DNA of 64,000 nucleotides from Gammaproteobacteria bacterium. Lineage in GTDB: Bacteria > Pseudomonadota > Gammaproteobacteria > Pseudomonadales > Cellvibrionaceae. How positions within the stretch are numbered: position 1 is the first letter of the stretch; each line of letters opens with the position of its first letter. The notes beneath the pieces were generated by a model. The model was given only the letters and a program-made list of their open reading frames with translations, was not told the origin of the DNA and ran no database searches. Below, one piece after another: positions 27,559-37,572 of the stretch. The stretch is taken from contig SEBU01000001.1 in NCBI GenBank assembly GCA_004173475.1, forward strand, positions 62,001 to 126,000. Direction: 5' to 3'. Position numbers and translations under genes: made by a program.

Positions 27559-30237
27559 TCACACCAAACTTTTACTCACCACCTCAAACACGTCCTTGGA
27601 TAAATCCGGTTCCGCCATGATTCGCTCAAGCTGTGATTTCATTAACTGCTGGCGATCAGGAGCATATTTTTTCCACTTGGTAAGCGGTGTTAATAATCTG
27701 GATGCAATTTGCGGATTTTGTTTGTTTAACACGATTATCTTATCTGCAAGATATTTATAACCTTCACCACTTTTATCGTGAAAATTAATCGCATTGTTGT
27801 TACAAAAGCTTGATACAAGTGCGCGAATTTTGTTGGGGTTCTTACTGTCGTAGGCGTTGTGAATTTCAAGCGCTTTAACTCGCGCAAGTGTGTTGGGAAG
27901 GCTGCAGGTTGCTTGAACCGTAAGCCATTGATTGACCACTAGCGATTCATGTTGCCAGCGCTCGTAGAAACCTGCCAACGCGTTGCCTGACAAACCTTGT
28001 GCCAACGGAGCTTCTGCGTTAACCAGTTGCGACAAGGCTGCCATCACATCGGTCATATTGTTCGCGTTTACATATTGTTGTTCGCAGGCGCGAATAATCT
28101 CGTCGTCGTTTAACAGCATAAGATAAGCGAGAGCAACATTTTTTAAGCTTCGACTTGCAATAGCGTCCGCTGTTGCCGCATAAGGCTGCTCATGGTCGTA
28201 AGTTTTATAAATTCTTTCAAATTCACTAAGCAACTCACGAGCAATAATTTTTCGAACAGCTGAACGACTGTAATGAATAGCTTCAACATTCACTACATCT
28301 GCGAGCTCGCTGATATAGGCTTCGGATGGCAGGCTAAGCATATAGGCTACCATTGCCTTATCCAAAGATTCGTCTTGCAAGACCTTACGGAATGCTTCAG
28401 TCAAACGCATATCAATACTAATTGTATTGATATCTTCACCGCGTTGATACGCAGCCATAACATCATTAATAATTTGCAGAGATAATTGCTGACTCGCTTC
28501 CCATCGATTGAAGCCATCGCTATCAGCGCTCATCAATAACATCAAGTTTTCACGAGAATAATCGTAGTGTAATTTTACTGGCGCAGAAAAACCCCGTAGT
28601 AAAGAGGGCACCGGCTTTTCCTGAACGCGCTCAAATACAAAAGTTTGTTCTTCCTGAGTAAGCTCAAGAACCATGTATGTATTATCAGCCGTTTCAAAGT
28701 CAGGCTGGGTATTTTTTAAATAGAGCGGTAAATCACCTGCGCTACCTAATAAGCCCATGGCAATCGGGATATGAAATGGTAGTTTTTGTTGGCATTCTGG
28801 TGTTGGTGGGCAGGTTTGCTTTATATGCAATGAATATTCTTGAGTATCTTCATTGTAATTATCGGTCACTTGCAAACGTGGAGTACCAGCCTGCGAATAC
28901 CAACGCTTGAATTGCGATAAATCTCTACCCGATGCGTCCGCGAGAGCCGCTACAAAATCTTCGGTGGTAACAGCTTGTCCGTCGTGACGTTCAAAATATA
29001 AATCTGTACCCTTGCGAAATTTTTCCTTACCCAACAAATTTGCAAGCATACGAACAATTTCCGCACCTTTTTCATATATTGTCATGGTGTAGAAGTTAGA
29101 AATTTCAATATAAGATTCAGGCCGGATCGGATGCGCCATAGGCCCTGCATCTTCCGCAAATTGCAGCGTACGCAAAAGACTTACATCCTCTACACGCTTT
29201 ACTGTAGGTGAGCCCATGTCCGCTGAAAACTCTGAATCACGATAAACGGTGAAACCTTCTTTTAGACTTAACTGGAACCAATCACGACAAGTAACCCGGT
29301 TACCAGTCCAATTGTGAAAATATTCGTGGGCAACCACACCTTCTACACGCTGAAAACCGGCGTCAGTGGTAGTTTCTGGTTTTGCCAGTACACACGATGT
29401 ATTAAAAATGTTGAGACCTTTATTTTCCATCGCGCCCATATTGAAATCGTCAACAGCAACAATCATAAAAATATCAAGATCATATTCACGACCGTAGACT
29501 TCTTCATCCCACCGCATAGAATTTTTAAGGGAGGTCATCGCGTGTTCACATTTATCTAAATCCTTTGGCTCCACATAAATTTGTAAAGTAACTTCGCGCT
29601 TGGAGCAGGTTGTAAATTTATCCTGAATGTTTGCGAGATCACCCGCAACCAATGCAAATAGATAGGCTGGCTTTTTAAATGGATCATGCCAGGTAGCAAA
29701 ATGGCGGTTATCATTTAAGTCACCTTTACCGATTAAATTTCCATTCGATAAGAGCACCGGAAATTTTTTATCAGCCACTACCGTAGTTGTAAATTCGCTC
29801 ATCACATCAGGGCGATCAAGATAATAGGTAATCTTTCGAAAGCCTTCGGCCTCGCACTGTGTGCAATACATAGTGCGCGATTTGTAAAGCCCTTCAAGCG
29901 ATGTATTTTTTTCTGGATAGATCTTGGTGACACTTGTCAGCAAAAACTGAGCAGGCGTGTTTTTTATGGTAAGAGTTTCCTCACCAAATTCGTAGGCACT
30001 TTCTGGAATCTCATGGCCATTAATAGCGATAGAAATTAATTCGAGATCAGTTCCATGTAGACTTAATTGAGATGCATGATTTACCGCGTCGGGATTAGCT
30101 GTCAACGACAAATTGGCGGTAACCAATGTATAACCGTCGTGGATATCTACATGCAATTGCGTTTTGGTAATTAAGTAGTCAGGAACTTTATAATCTTTTA
30201 AATAAATCGCGCGCGGTTGTTGTTCTAAAGCTGACAT
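27559..30237 (-). CDS. pepN: Aminopeptidase N (M1 family)
   Basis: Major cytosolic zinc aminopeptidase. 892 residues, slightly longer than E. coli PepN (870). Substrate-binding GAMEN at residues 268-272, zinc motif HEYFHNW from residue 304 and the distal Glu in LKEGFTVYRDSEF. The Ig-like and helical C-terminal domains are complete, with FKRWYSQAGTPRL around the start of the former. It is the last gene of the nadK-phosphoesterase-rhomboid-yeaC-pepN block, which is conserved in Pseudomonas. Confidence 0.97.
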   Translation of the reverse strand: MSALEQQPRAIYLKDYKVPDYLITKTQLHVDIHDGYTLVTANLSLTANPDAVNHASQLSLHGTDLELISIAINGHEIPESAYEFGEETLTIKNTPAQFLLTSVTKIYPEKNTSLEGLYKSRTMYCTQCEAEGFRKITYYLDRPDVMSEFTTTVVADKKFPVLLSNGNLIGKGDLNDNRHFATWHDPFKKPAYLFALVAGDLANIQDKFTTCSKREVTLQIYVEPKDLDKCEHAMTSLKNSMRWDEEVYGREYDLDIFMIVAVDDFNMGAMENKGLNIFNTSCVLAKPETTTDAGFQRVEGVVAHEYFHNWTGNRVTCRDWFQLSLKEGFTVYRDSEFSADMGSPTVKRVEDVSLLRTLQFAEDAGPMAHPIRPESYIEISNFYTMTIYEKGAEIVRMLANLLGKEKFRKGTDLYFERHDGQAVTTEDFVAALADASGRDLSQFKRWYSQAGTPRLQVTDNYNEDTQEYSLHIKQTCPPTPECQQKLPFHIPIAMGLLGSAGDLPLYLKNTQPDFETADNTYMVLELTQEEQTFVFERVQEKPVPSLLRGFSAPVKLHYDYSRENLMLLMSADSDGFNRWEASQQLSLQIINDVMAAYQRGEDINTISIDMRLTEAFRKVLQDESLDKAMVAYMLSLPSEAYISELADVVNVEAIHYSRSAVRKIIARELLSEFERIYKTYDHEQPYAATADAIASRSLKNVALAYLMLLNDDEIIRACEQQYVNANNMTDVMAALSQLVNAEAPLAQGLSGNALAGFYERWQHESLVVNQWLTVQATCSLPNTLARVKALEIHNAYDSKNPNKIRALVSSFCNNNAINFHDKSGEGYKYLADKIIVLNKQNPQIASRLLTPLTKWKKYAPDRQQLMKSQLERIMAEPDLSKDVFEVVSKSLV

Positions 30238-30252
30238 ATAAAAGCCCTTAAA

Positions 30253-30522
30253 TTATTCAACCCATTTGACAGGTTTTTCAGTTTCAGCATGATCGTGCTC
30301 GTGATCATCGCCACAAAATGTGTGAGGCTCCGGCGGAATGAATCCGGTGTGTTCTTCAGGCGGTAAATTTTTATGTTCATAAGCGATGACGGCTTGCATA
30401 CACAATTGACGCTGCTTGCTGGATAATTTATTACCATCCGGCCATTTTCCTATTTCGACTGCCAATTTCAAATTCTGGTAGATGTCGGGGGTAATACTGT
30501 TAAGTAACTTCTGTAAATCCAT
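30253..30522 (-). CDS. YeaC-like DUF1315 protein
   Basis: An 89-residue protein of the DUF1315 (YeaC) family. The conserved core is ITPDIYQNLKLAVEIGKWPD followed by LCMQAVIAYEH, and the C-terminus is His/Glu-rich (CGDDHEHDHAE), suggesting a metal-binding tail. Function unknown. It sits 15 bp upstream of pepN and 16 bp downstream of the rhomboid gene, clearly within the same operon. Confidence 0.9.
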   Translation of the reverse strand: MDLQKLLNSITPDIYQNLKLAVEIGKWPDGNKLSSKQRQLCMQAVIAYEHKNLPPEEHTGFIPPEPHTFCGDDHEHDHAETEKPVKWVE

Positions 30523-30538
30523 GGAAATTTTCTCGATA

Positions 30539-31399
30539 TTAATCTTGAGGTGCAGCTTTTTTTACGATTAAACAAGCGAAGGCGGCACCAGCCAGTAAAC
30601 CGCCAACATGGGCAGCATTGGCAACACCGCCACCCACAAAATAATCGACGGCGCCAGTCATACACAACACCAACCAAAACAACATAAACCCTAAAACGCT
30701 CGCAGGTACAGCCGTTAATTTACTAGGCGCTAACCTTTGGTTTACTATAATAAAACCTACCAATGCGTAGACCACGCCCGACATACCTCCAAAATTGGTA
30801 TTGGGTTGCCAAAAATATTGCGCACCATTGGATATGACCGCTGTAGCAACAAAAAATAATAGGTACATGGATTTTCCCATGTAAAGCTCCAGACGACGCC
30901 CCATGTCCCACATCCACAAACTATTGAAAACAAAGTGCAAAAATCCAAAATGTAAAAATGCTGGTGTAACAAGTCGCCAAATTTCACCTGACTGAAGCGA
31001 TTTTTCCAACGTCAGAAAATAACCAAAACTTATTTTCTGGAACGTAAACCAATACATAGCCCCTAAATTTTCGTTCAAGCCAACTATAAGCGCACCTAAT
31101 GCACTCAGCAAAATAAGTATTGAAGTGATGGGAGATGTGAATATTTGTTGAATGAATGGCTGTGCTACTGAAGCCTCAGGGTCTGAAGAAGTTATGTCGT
31201 GTTGGATCACCAAGGTTCCCTGTTCAACTTCATTTAAAAATTGTGCAATAGGTCCAACCATGCGAGGATCTGCTACGGCCAGAATTTGCTCACCCGATTC
31301 TTCGTAAATGCGATGCGCAATAGAACGTTCATTTAAAAATCCTGCCACGTGCGACAAATCTTTATTCAGCGGAAACTTTTTAACCACAATCCAATTCAC
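30539..31399 (-). CDS. Rhomboid-family intramembrane serine protease
   Basis: A 286-residue rhomboid. The N-terminal cytosolic domain (about 60 residues) resembles the GlpG N-domain. Six transmembrane segments follow, with the catalytic Ser in GGMSGVVYALVG (residue 207) and the His in AAHVGGLLAG (residue 264). HFGFLHFVFNSLWMWDMGR carries the conserved HxxxN loop. The catalytic pair is intact. Natural substrates are unknown. Position in the nadK-to-pepN block matches Pseudomonas. Confidence 0.93.
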   Translation of the reverse strand: MNWIVVKKFPLNKDLSHVAGFLNERSIAHRIYEESGEQILAVADPRMVGPIAQFLNEVEQGTLVIQHDITSSDPEASVAQPFIQQIFTSPITSILILLSALGALIVGLNENLGAMYWFTFQKISFGYFLTLEKSLQSGEIWRLVTPAFLHFGFLHFVFNSLWMWDMGRRLELYMGKSMYLLFFVATAVISNGAQYFWQPNTNFGGMSGVVYALVGFIIVNQRLAPSKLTAVPASVLGFMLFWLVLCMTGAVDYFVGGGVANAAHVGGLLAGAAFACLIVKKAAPQD

Positions 31400-31427
31400 A
31401 GTAAACTCTTCTATTCAGATATTGTCA

Positions 31428-32435
31428 TTAGGGATCAACATATTCCCATACAAATTTTTTTGTTTGTAATTGTTGTTCGCCATCCATTCTGTAGGCAACC
31501 AGGCGACCATATTTTACCGCGCTGTAATCAAGACAAGCGATGTTATTGGTAATTGGCTTTGGATTACCTTTCAACCAGTAATGCCCGACAAATAATGGTG
31601 GTTGATCCAAACCGTACCGAACCATTTTTGAGCGATGATCTTGCGCTATAGGGAGTGCAGCAATTTCAGCGGGAATAGGATCAGGTTGAAATAATAAATC
31701 GCCGTAGGTCTCTGCCTTTTCCGCCCAAAATTTTGTGCGAAAGGTACTACGAACATGGCCTTCCTGGGTAACAACTTTTACACCGTCCGGCAATGGAAAA
31801 ACAACGCCGCGGGTTAGCACTTGGATTGCATGTGACTCAGCGGTATTTGTACAAACACTTTGATGTAAAAAATTTTCATCAAAATGCCCGTCACCAAAAA
31901 TGGATTTATGGTGCGCAACAATGTCGTGATCCCAGCACGCGTGTACAACTCTAAACATATTCCCTTGTTGAGCTGAACCAAACTCCATAAAAAGCGGTAG
32001 GGTTTTAAACCACTCCAACATTTCCGACCACTCATTAGGATAGTCGGAAAATTGCTCCAGAGTTTCGGCGATTAAAGCGCAATTTGCGGGATTGTGCGGC
32101 CGCAAATACTGGCAATTTGAAGCTGCTGAGTGTTTTATTTTTTCACAATAGGTCAATGCATTATATTCGTGATTACCCAGCACCATGTGCGCACTTCCCT
32201 TCTGTACCATCGCATGTACGAGTAATAGTGCCTCACGAATATTAGGTCCACGATCGACAATATCGCCTAAAAAAATAACACGACGTTTGGGATGCTGGTA
32301 AACGCTCTGAATTTTTTTATAACCTAACTTCTGCAATAAATTTTCGAGCGTTGTAGCACAACCATGCACATCGCCGATGAGGTCATAACCCTCGACGGGA
32401 ACTAATTCAGAGTCGGTTGAAAAAAAATTTACCAT
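31428..32435 (-). CDS. Calcineurin-like metallophosphoesterase
   Basis: A 335-residue metallophosphoesterase with the full set of metal motifs: GDVHG (in YDLIGDVHGCATTLENLL), GDIVDRGPN, and GNHEYNAL, as in PPP-type phosphatases and ApaH. It is longer than ApaH and has a distinct C-terminal half (PPLFVGHYWLKGNPKPITNN). Possible substrates are phosphoproteins or dinucleoside polyphosphates; the sequence alone does not decide. It starts 9 bp after the nadK stop, so it is co-transcribed. Confidence 0.88.
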   Translation of the reverse strand: MVNFFSTDSELVPVEGYDLIGDVHGCATTLENLLQKLGYKKIQSVYQHPKRRVIFLGDIVDRGPNIREALLLVHAMVQKGSAHMVLGNHEYNALTYCEKIKHSAASNCQYLRPHNPANCALIAETLEQFSDYPNEWSEMLEWFKTLPLFMEFGSAQQGNMFRVVHACWDHDIVAHHKSIFGDGHFDENFLHQSVCTNTAESHAIQVLTRGVVFPLPDGVKVVTQEGHVRSTFRTKFWAEKAETYGDLLFQPDPIPAEIAALPIAQDHRSKMVRYGLDQPPLFVGHYWLKGNPKPITNNIACLDYSAVKYGRLVAYRMDGEQQLQTKKFVWEYVDP

Positions 32436-32444
32436 GACTGTAAG

Positions 32445-33344
32445 TTAATCACTGAGTAGATGCCCGCCCCAACCGAGTTTTGTACGGCAACGTTCATAAA
32501 AATTATATTCAGCGGGGTGCAACAACTTTAATAAATCCGGCTTTTTGCGAATGTGAATTTCATCGCCCATGCTCATTTCAAAATGATTGTGACCATCACA
32601 GGATATCATTGGAATCGCGCGGCTATGTTCGCCCACTCGAATCATAATGTGGCTACTGCCAGACACCACCATAGGCCGACTACTCAATGTGTGCGGGTTC
32701 ATAGGAACCAATGCAATGGCATCAAGATTGGGATGCAGTAATGGACCGCCGCCACTGAGGGAATAAGCGGTAGAACCAGTGGGTGTTGAAACAATAATGC
32801 CATCTGAAGATTGCGTGGTTACAAAATAGCCATCCACATATATTTCATATTGCAACATATGAACAAATTGTCCGGGATGTAATACAACTTCATTTAGAGC
32901 CTCACTTGACGCAATAGTTTCTCCTAAATGAATAATAGACATATCAAGTAAAAAACGTTCTTCAAGCACGTACTTGCCGGATAAAACTTCATCCACTTTT
33001 ATTTCAATATCTTCGGGCATAATGTCGGTTAAAAATCCGAGCCGACCACGATTAACGCCCAGCAAAGGAACATTATATTTTGCTAATACTCGCGCGCCGC
33101 GCAGCAAACTTCCGTCGCCGCCAACAACAATAACCAAATCGCAGAGCTTACCCAAGTCGTCAGCATCAACAATTTTGCAGCTGGTCTTATATAACGGATC
33201 GTCCACTAGTAAACCCGCCGTTTCCTGTTCGAAAACAATTTGCACGCCACGACTTTGAAGAAAGTTAATAAGACGCTTTAACGAATAAGTAGCCCGTTCA
33301 TTGTGAAGGTGGCCTATAAGGCCTATAACGGAAAATTCAGTCAT
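32445..33344 (-). CDS. nadK: NAD kinase
   Basis: Phosphorylates NAD to NADP. 299 residues from MTEFSVIGLIGH; an in-frame ATG five codons upstream also exists, but the shorter start matches the family. The kinase motif VVGGDGSLLRGAR and the NAD-binding motif TPTGSTAYSLSGGGPLLHP are intact. First gene of the block running to pepN, divergent from the exporter operon across about 110 bp. Confidence 0.96.
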   Translation of the reverse strand: MTEFSVIGLIGHLHNERATYSLKRLINFLQSRGVQIVFEQETAGLLVDDPLYKTSCKIVDADDLGKLCDLVIVVGGDGSLLRGARVLAKYNVPLLGVNRGRLGFLTDIMPEDIEIKVDEVLSGKYVLEERFLLDMSIIHLGETIASSEALNEVVLHPGQFVHMLQYEIYVDGYFVTTQSSDGIIVSTPTGSTAYSLSGGGPLLHPNLDAIALVPMNPHTLSSRPMVVSGSSHIMIRVGEHSRAIPMISCDGHNHFEMSMGDEIHIRKKPDLLKLLHPAEYNFYERCRTKLGWGGHLLSD

Positions 33345-33453
33345 ATCTCTCGCAACCATTAATTGTTAGATGCGCCCAATGCCCGGCGTATATTTGGCTT
33401 ATTATACCGTTAAGAATACCACTAAACCCAATAATACCCTCTTGGACATATTT

Positions 33454-34422
33454 ATGAAGATCCATTTGCTGGCCCTCGGTCTGATCATGTGTTTGAGCAA
33501 TTGTAGCGACAAAAACAATCAGCAAGCGCTAGGCACGCTCGAACGCGATCGTGTGGTATTAAAAGCGACGGCTGCAGAAATTATTCTTGCCGAACCCATT
33601 CGCGAAGGCAGCTTTGTCAAAAAAAGTGATTTATTAGTGCAATTGGATGATACCCAGGCACAAGCAAATCTTAAAAAAGCCGAAGCCAAACTTGCGAATG
33701 CAAAAGCAATACAAATCAAATTACGCCGCGGTGCACGAGCAGAAGACATAGAAGCAACGCGCGCGCAACTCGAAGGTGCACAAGCACAGGTTATTCAAGC
33801 AATTGCAAATTTCAACCGGGTTGCAACACTTTCAAAAGAAAAAATGATTGGGCAAGCCGAAGTCGATAACGCGCGCAGTCTTCGCGACTCAGCCCAGGCA
33901 GATGTTCGTCGCGCAAATCAAAATTTACTAGCGCTCACCAACGGTACACGTCCGGAAGACTTACAAGCTGCCGATGCGCAAGTAGCAGAAGCGGAAGCAA
34001 ATATAGCGATTGAAAACCACACATTAAAACAACTAAGTATTACCGCCACTCGAGATGGGTTCCTGGACAGACTGCCCAAACACATAGGTGAGCGCACTGC
34101 AATAAATGATCCGCTTGCAATTTTATTAGTTGGAAGCTCGCCCTATGCCCGCGTTTATATTCCCGAACCCGCTCGCACAACATTGAGTATTGGCCAAACA
34201 TTAAACGTGCATGTAGACGGTTATGAAAAATCATTCGCCGGAAAATTGCGCTGGATTTCGCAAGATCCTGCTTTTACTCCCTATTACGGATTGAACGCAC
34301 GTGACCGCGCTCTACTCATGTATCTGGCAGAAATTGATTTACCTGAAACAGCCAAAGATTTGCCCAGTGGGTTGCCCGTACAAGTTGATATTCATCCGAA
34401 TCTACGTTCGGAACCATTGTGA
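33454..34422 (+). CDS. HlyD-type periplasmic adaptor lipoprotein of ABC exporter
   Basis: A 322-residue membrane-fusion protein of the YbhG/YhiI kind. The chosen ATG starts a lipoprotein signal (ALGLIMCLSNC, Cys near residue 18). The barrel-sandwich half-motifs IREGSFVKKSDLLVQLDD and ITATRDGFLDRLPKHIGERT flank a long Ala/Gln-rich coiled-coil hairpin (about residues 65-190). With the two downstream genes it forms a tripartite exporter that would need an outer-membrane TolC-type partner, absent from this window. The stop overlaps the ATPase start (TGATG). Confidence 0.88.
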   Translation: MKIHLLALGLIMCLSNCSDKNNQQALGTLERDRVVLKATAAEIILAEPIREGSFVKKSDLLVQLDDTQAQANLKKAEAKLANAKAIQIKLRRGARAEDIEATRAQLEGAQAQVIQAIANFNRVATLSKEKMIGQAEVDNARSLRDSAQADVRRANQNLLALTNGTRPEDLQAADAQVAEAEANIAIENHTLKQLSITATRDGFLDRLPKHIGERTAINDPLAILLVGSSPYARVYIPEPARTTLSIGQTLNVHVDGYEKSFAGKLRWISQDPAFTPYYGLNARDRALLMYLAEIDLPETAKDLPSGLPVQVDIHPNLRSEPL

Positions 34423-35351
34423 TGACAACTATCGCAATTGAAACTCAAGGCTTAACACATCGTTTCGGCAACTTCACCGCAGTAGATAATTTAAATTTAT
34501 CGATACCTGCGAAAACTATTTATGGATTTTTAGGGCCAAACGGATGCGGCAAATCTACCAGCATGCGTTTAATCACAGGCTTGCTCACACCCTCGAGTGG
34601 AAAAATTCATGTGCTGGGAATGGACATTCCGCAGCAAGCCGAAGCCTTGCGATTACGTATCGGCTACATGACACAAAAATTTTCGCTCTACGAAGATTTA
34701 ACCGTAATTGAAAACCTACATTTTGTTGCGCAAATTTATAATTTGAATCCTGCAATTAGCAAACGACGCATTAACGAGCAGCTAGCCGCTTATGAATTAA
34801 ATGAACGCAGCACACGCCTTGCGGGTAGTTTGAGTGGCGGGCAGCGTCAACGGCTTGCTCTGGCCTGCGCAACGTTACATAAGCCGGAGCTGCTTATCCT
34901 TGATGAGCCAACATCTGCAGTAGATCCCGAAAACCGCCGAGACTTTTGGGAAAAATTATTTGATCTTTGCGATCAGGGAACCACTATTTTGGTATCTACA
35001 CACTACATGGATGAAGCCGAGCGTTGCCACGGCATCGCAATTTTGGAAAGTGGCGTCAAACGAGCGGACGGCTCACCCGCACAATTAATGAAAGATTTGG
35101 GTGCTCAGGTTGTGGAAATTGATGGTGATAATCTTCGCCAGTTGAAACTGCAGCTAACAGGAAATTCAAATGTAATTTCGGCTGCGCAACAAGGTACACA
35201 TTTGCGTGTCCTCATCAAAGAAAATATTGAACAACCTCAACATTGGTTACTGCAAGAATTTGCCAATGTAATGCACGGGAGAAATTTAACGTTAGTACGG
35301 CCCAGCCTTGAGGATTTATTCGTACACTGTACTGGTGAGGGCAGGCAATGA
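34422..35351 (+). CDS. ABC transporter ATP-binding protein
   Basis: A 309-residue nucleotide-binding subunit. Walker A GPNGCGKST, signature LSGGQRQRLALA, Walker B LLILDEPTSAVDP, and the H-loop in ILVSTHYMDEAE are all present. The DEAE after the H-loop is typical of drug and polymer exporters. The C-terminal 90 residues are an accessory domain. A GTG one codon upstream is an alternative start; I prefer the ATG that overlaps the hlyD stop. Four-base overlap with the permease gene. Confidence 0.93.
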   Translation: MTTIAIETQGLTHRFGNFTAVDNLNLSIPAKTIYGFLGPNGCGKSTSMRLITGLLTPSSGKIHVLGMDIPQQAEALRLRIGYMTQKFSLYEDLTVIENLHFVAQIYNLNPAISKRRINEQLAAYELNERSTRLAGSLSGGQRQRLALACATLHKPELLILDEPTSAVDPENRRDFWEKLFDLCDQGTTILVSTHYMDEAERCHGIAILESGVKRADGSPAQLMKDLGAQVVEIDGDNLRQLKLQLTGNSNVISAAQQGTHLRVLIKENIEQPQHWLLQEFANVMHGRNLTLVRPSLEDLFVHCTGEGRQ

Positions 35352-36478
35352 ATACATCTGCAAATGTTCGCAATTCCTTACAACGCATCTACGCCATAGT
35401 GGTAAAAGAGTTGCGGCAACTTTCTCGCGATCGCCCTACTTTCGGCATGATTGTGATGATTCCATTAATTCAGTTGTTGCTATTCGGATTCGCCATCAAT
35501 ACCAACGTGCGCAATTTACCCGTTGCGCTGGTAGATAACAGCCACAGCGAAATCGCTCGAACAATAGTGGCCGACTTAAAAGCTACACAAGTTGTACGAT
35601 TTATTCAAAATTATGCAAAATCAAAAGAAGCGGTTGCCGCACTAACTCGCGGCGATGTGCGCGCAGCACTTATTATCCCGAAGGATATAGCGCAGCGTTT
35701 GAATGATGAACGCCCGTTGGCGCAGTGGGTTGTTGATGGGTCAGATACCATGGTGGGTAATGCAATTTTTGGATTAAAAAATATGCCATTGAGTGCGCTC
35801 AATTCTCAAACGATGGCAAGTAGTTACAACGCTCAAAAATCCACATTTGAAATGACAATTTTTTACAACCCTGAACGGCGCTCGGCGATTAATATAGTGC
35901 CCGGTTTGGTCGCTATTATACTGACTATGACCATGGTGCTTTTTACATCTGCCGCGTTAGTGCGTGAACGGGAGCGCGGAAACTTGGAGTTGTTAATTAC
36001 CACGCCAGTAAAACCTATGGAGTTAATGATTGGCAAAATTGTGCCCTATGTGTTTGTAGGGCTCATTCAAATGTCAATTATTCTTGGATTAGGACATCTG
36101 ATTTTTGATGTACCGATTAGCGGCAGACTGGATCAATTGTTTTTGGCAGCGCTGGTGTTTATCAGTGCGAGTTTAACCTTAGGCATGTTGATTTCGACTG
36201 TAGCAAAAACGCAACTGCAGGCAATGCAGCTCACCGTGTTTTTATTAATCCCCTCCATTTTACTGTCTGGGTTTATGTTTCCTTATGAGGGCATGCCACG
36301 CCTCGCACAATGGATCGCTGAAATATTGCCAGCGACTCACTTCATTCGGTTGATTCGTGGAATTGTTTTGCGTGCAGCAACCCTGGCGGATTTATGGCCA
36401 GACCTGGTCTGGCTAATTAGCTTTACCCTAATAGGCTTGCTTGTGGCGGCAAAACGGTTTAAAAAGCGTTTAGACTAA
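35348..36478 (+). CDS. ABC-2 type permease
   Basis: A 376-residue ABC-2 membrane subunit like YbhS/YhhJ. One N-terminal helix (FGMIVMIPLIQLLLFGFAIN), a large periplasmic loop (about 45-170), then five C-terminal helices, with the conserved ERERGNLELLITTPVKPMEL and GFMFPYEGMPRLAQW segments. Only one permease gene is present, so the exporter probably uses a homodimer. Substrate unknown; family members export drugs or other hydrophobic compounds. Confidence 0.9.
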   Translation: MNTSANVRNSLQRIYAIVVKELRQLSRDRPTFGMIVMIPLIQLLLFGFAINTNVRNLPVALVDNSHSEIARTIVADLKATQVVRFIQNYAKSKEAVAALTRGDVRAALIIPKDIAQRLNDERPLAQWVVDGSDTMVGNAIFGLKNMPLSALNSQTMASSYNAQKSTFEMTIFYNPERRSAINIVPGLVAIILTMTMVLFTSAALVRERERGNLELLITTPVKPMELMIGKIVPYVFVGLIQMSIILGLGHLIFDVPISGRLDQLFLAALVFISASLTLGMLISTVAKTQLQAMQLTVFLLIPSILLSGFMFPYEGMPRLAQWIAEILPATHFIRLIRGIVLRAATLADLWPDLVWLISFTLIGLLVAAKRFKKRLD

Positions 36479-36598
36479 TCTTTTAATTTATGTAAACTTT
36501 ATTTTTGTATCAGTTATTTTCGCATCAGTCTTTTTACAAAACTGGCGAGACCATTTAATCATCAGCAATTGCAACGACAACAACCCAAGGATCTTAAG

Positions 36599-37510
36599 AT
36601 GAAAGTCGACAATATTTTACAAACCATTGGTAACACGCCTCACGTTCGTATTAATAATTTATTTCGCAATGATATTGAAGTGTGGATGAAGGTTGAGCGT
36701 TTTAACCCAGGCAGCAGTATTAAAGACCGCATTGCATTGGCGATGGTCGAGGACGCTGAAGCTAAAGGTCTTCTCAAAAAGGGAACTGTTATTGTGGAAC
36801 CCACATCGGGCAACACAGGAATTGGTTTGGCGTTGGTATGTGCAGTGAAAGGTTATCGTTTGATTTTGACCATGCCTGAGTCCATGTCGATTGAACGTCG
36901 CAAGATTATGAAGGCTTATGGTGCAGAGCTGGTTTTAACTGCAAAAGAATTAGGTATGGGCGGCGCGATTGCCAAAGCAACTGAAATTGCAGCGGAACAA
37001 GACAGCGCGTGGATCCCACAACAATTTAATAACGAGGCAAACGTAGAGATACATCGAAATACCACCGCACAAGAAATTCTTGCTGATTTCCCCGAAGGCA
37101 TTGATTATTTAATAACGGGTGTAGGCACTGGTGGCCACATTTCCGGATGTAGCGAAGTTTTAAAACGCGAATTTACAAATTTAAAAACCTTGGCTGTTGA
37201 ACCTGCAAAATCGCCCGTTATCAGTGGCGGTGAAAAAGGCCCGCATAGAATACAAGGCGTAGGTGCTGGTTTTATTCCGCAAATTCTAAACAAGGCAACA
37301 CTCGATGGCACCGTGCTTGTAACCGAAGAGGATGCATTTGAAATGGCGCGCCAGTGTGCGTTAAAGGAGGGAATTTTTGTAGGAATTTCGTCAGGTGCGA
37401 CACTTGCTGCACTTGCGCAAAAACAATCTGAAATGCCCGCTGGCAGTCGCGTTATTATTTTCAGCTACGACACGGGTGAACGCTATTTATCGATAGAGGA
37501 TTTGTTTTAA
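36599..37510 (+). CDS. cysK: Cysteine synthase (O-acetylserine sulfhydrylase)
   Basis: PLP enzyme that makes cysteine from O-acetylserine and sulfide. 303 residues from [20 protein letters not shown]; the frame is open 10 codons upstream, but the family begins here. PLP Lys at residue 42 ([11 protein letters not shown]), substrate loop [12 protein letters not shown], glycine loop [10 protein letters not shown], and the Ser motif [10 protein letters not shown]. CysK and CysM are close; the loop sequence favours CysK. Transcribed alone, with a strong terminator behind it. Confidence 0.94.
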   Translation: MKVDNILQTIGNTPHVRINNLFRNDIEVWMKVERFNPGSSIKDRIALAMVEDAEAKGLLKKGTVIVEPTSGNTGIGLALVCAVKGYRLILTMPESMSIERRKIMKAYGAELVLTAKELGMGGAIAKATEIAAEQDSAWIPQQFNNEANVEIHRNTTAQEILADFPEGIDYLITGVGTGGHISGCSEVLKREFTNLKTLAVEPAKSPVISGGEKGPHRIQGVGAGFIPQILNKATLDGTVLVTEEDAFEMARQCALKEGIFVGISSGATLAALAQKQSEMPAGSRVIIFSYDTGERYLSIEDLF

Positions 37511-37527
37511 ATAAATAGTAGAAATAA

Positions 37528-37555
37528 AAAAAGGGGATTGTGAAATCCCCTTTTT
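37528..37555. terminator. Bidirectional terminator, cysK / GH51
   Basis: AAAAAGGGGATT and AATCCCCTTTTT form a stem with a small loop, with A-tract before and T-tract after. It serves cysK on the plus strand and the GH51 gene on the minus strand. Confidence 0.9.
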
Positions 37556-37572
37556 ATTTTGATCAACTAGCT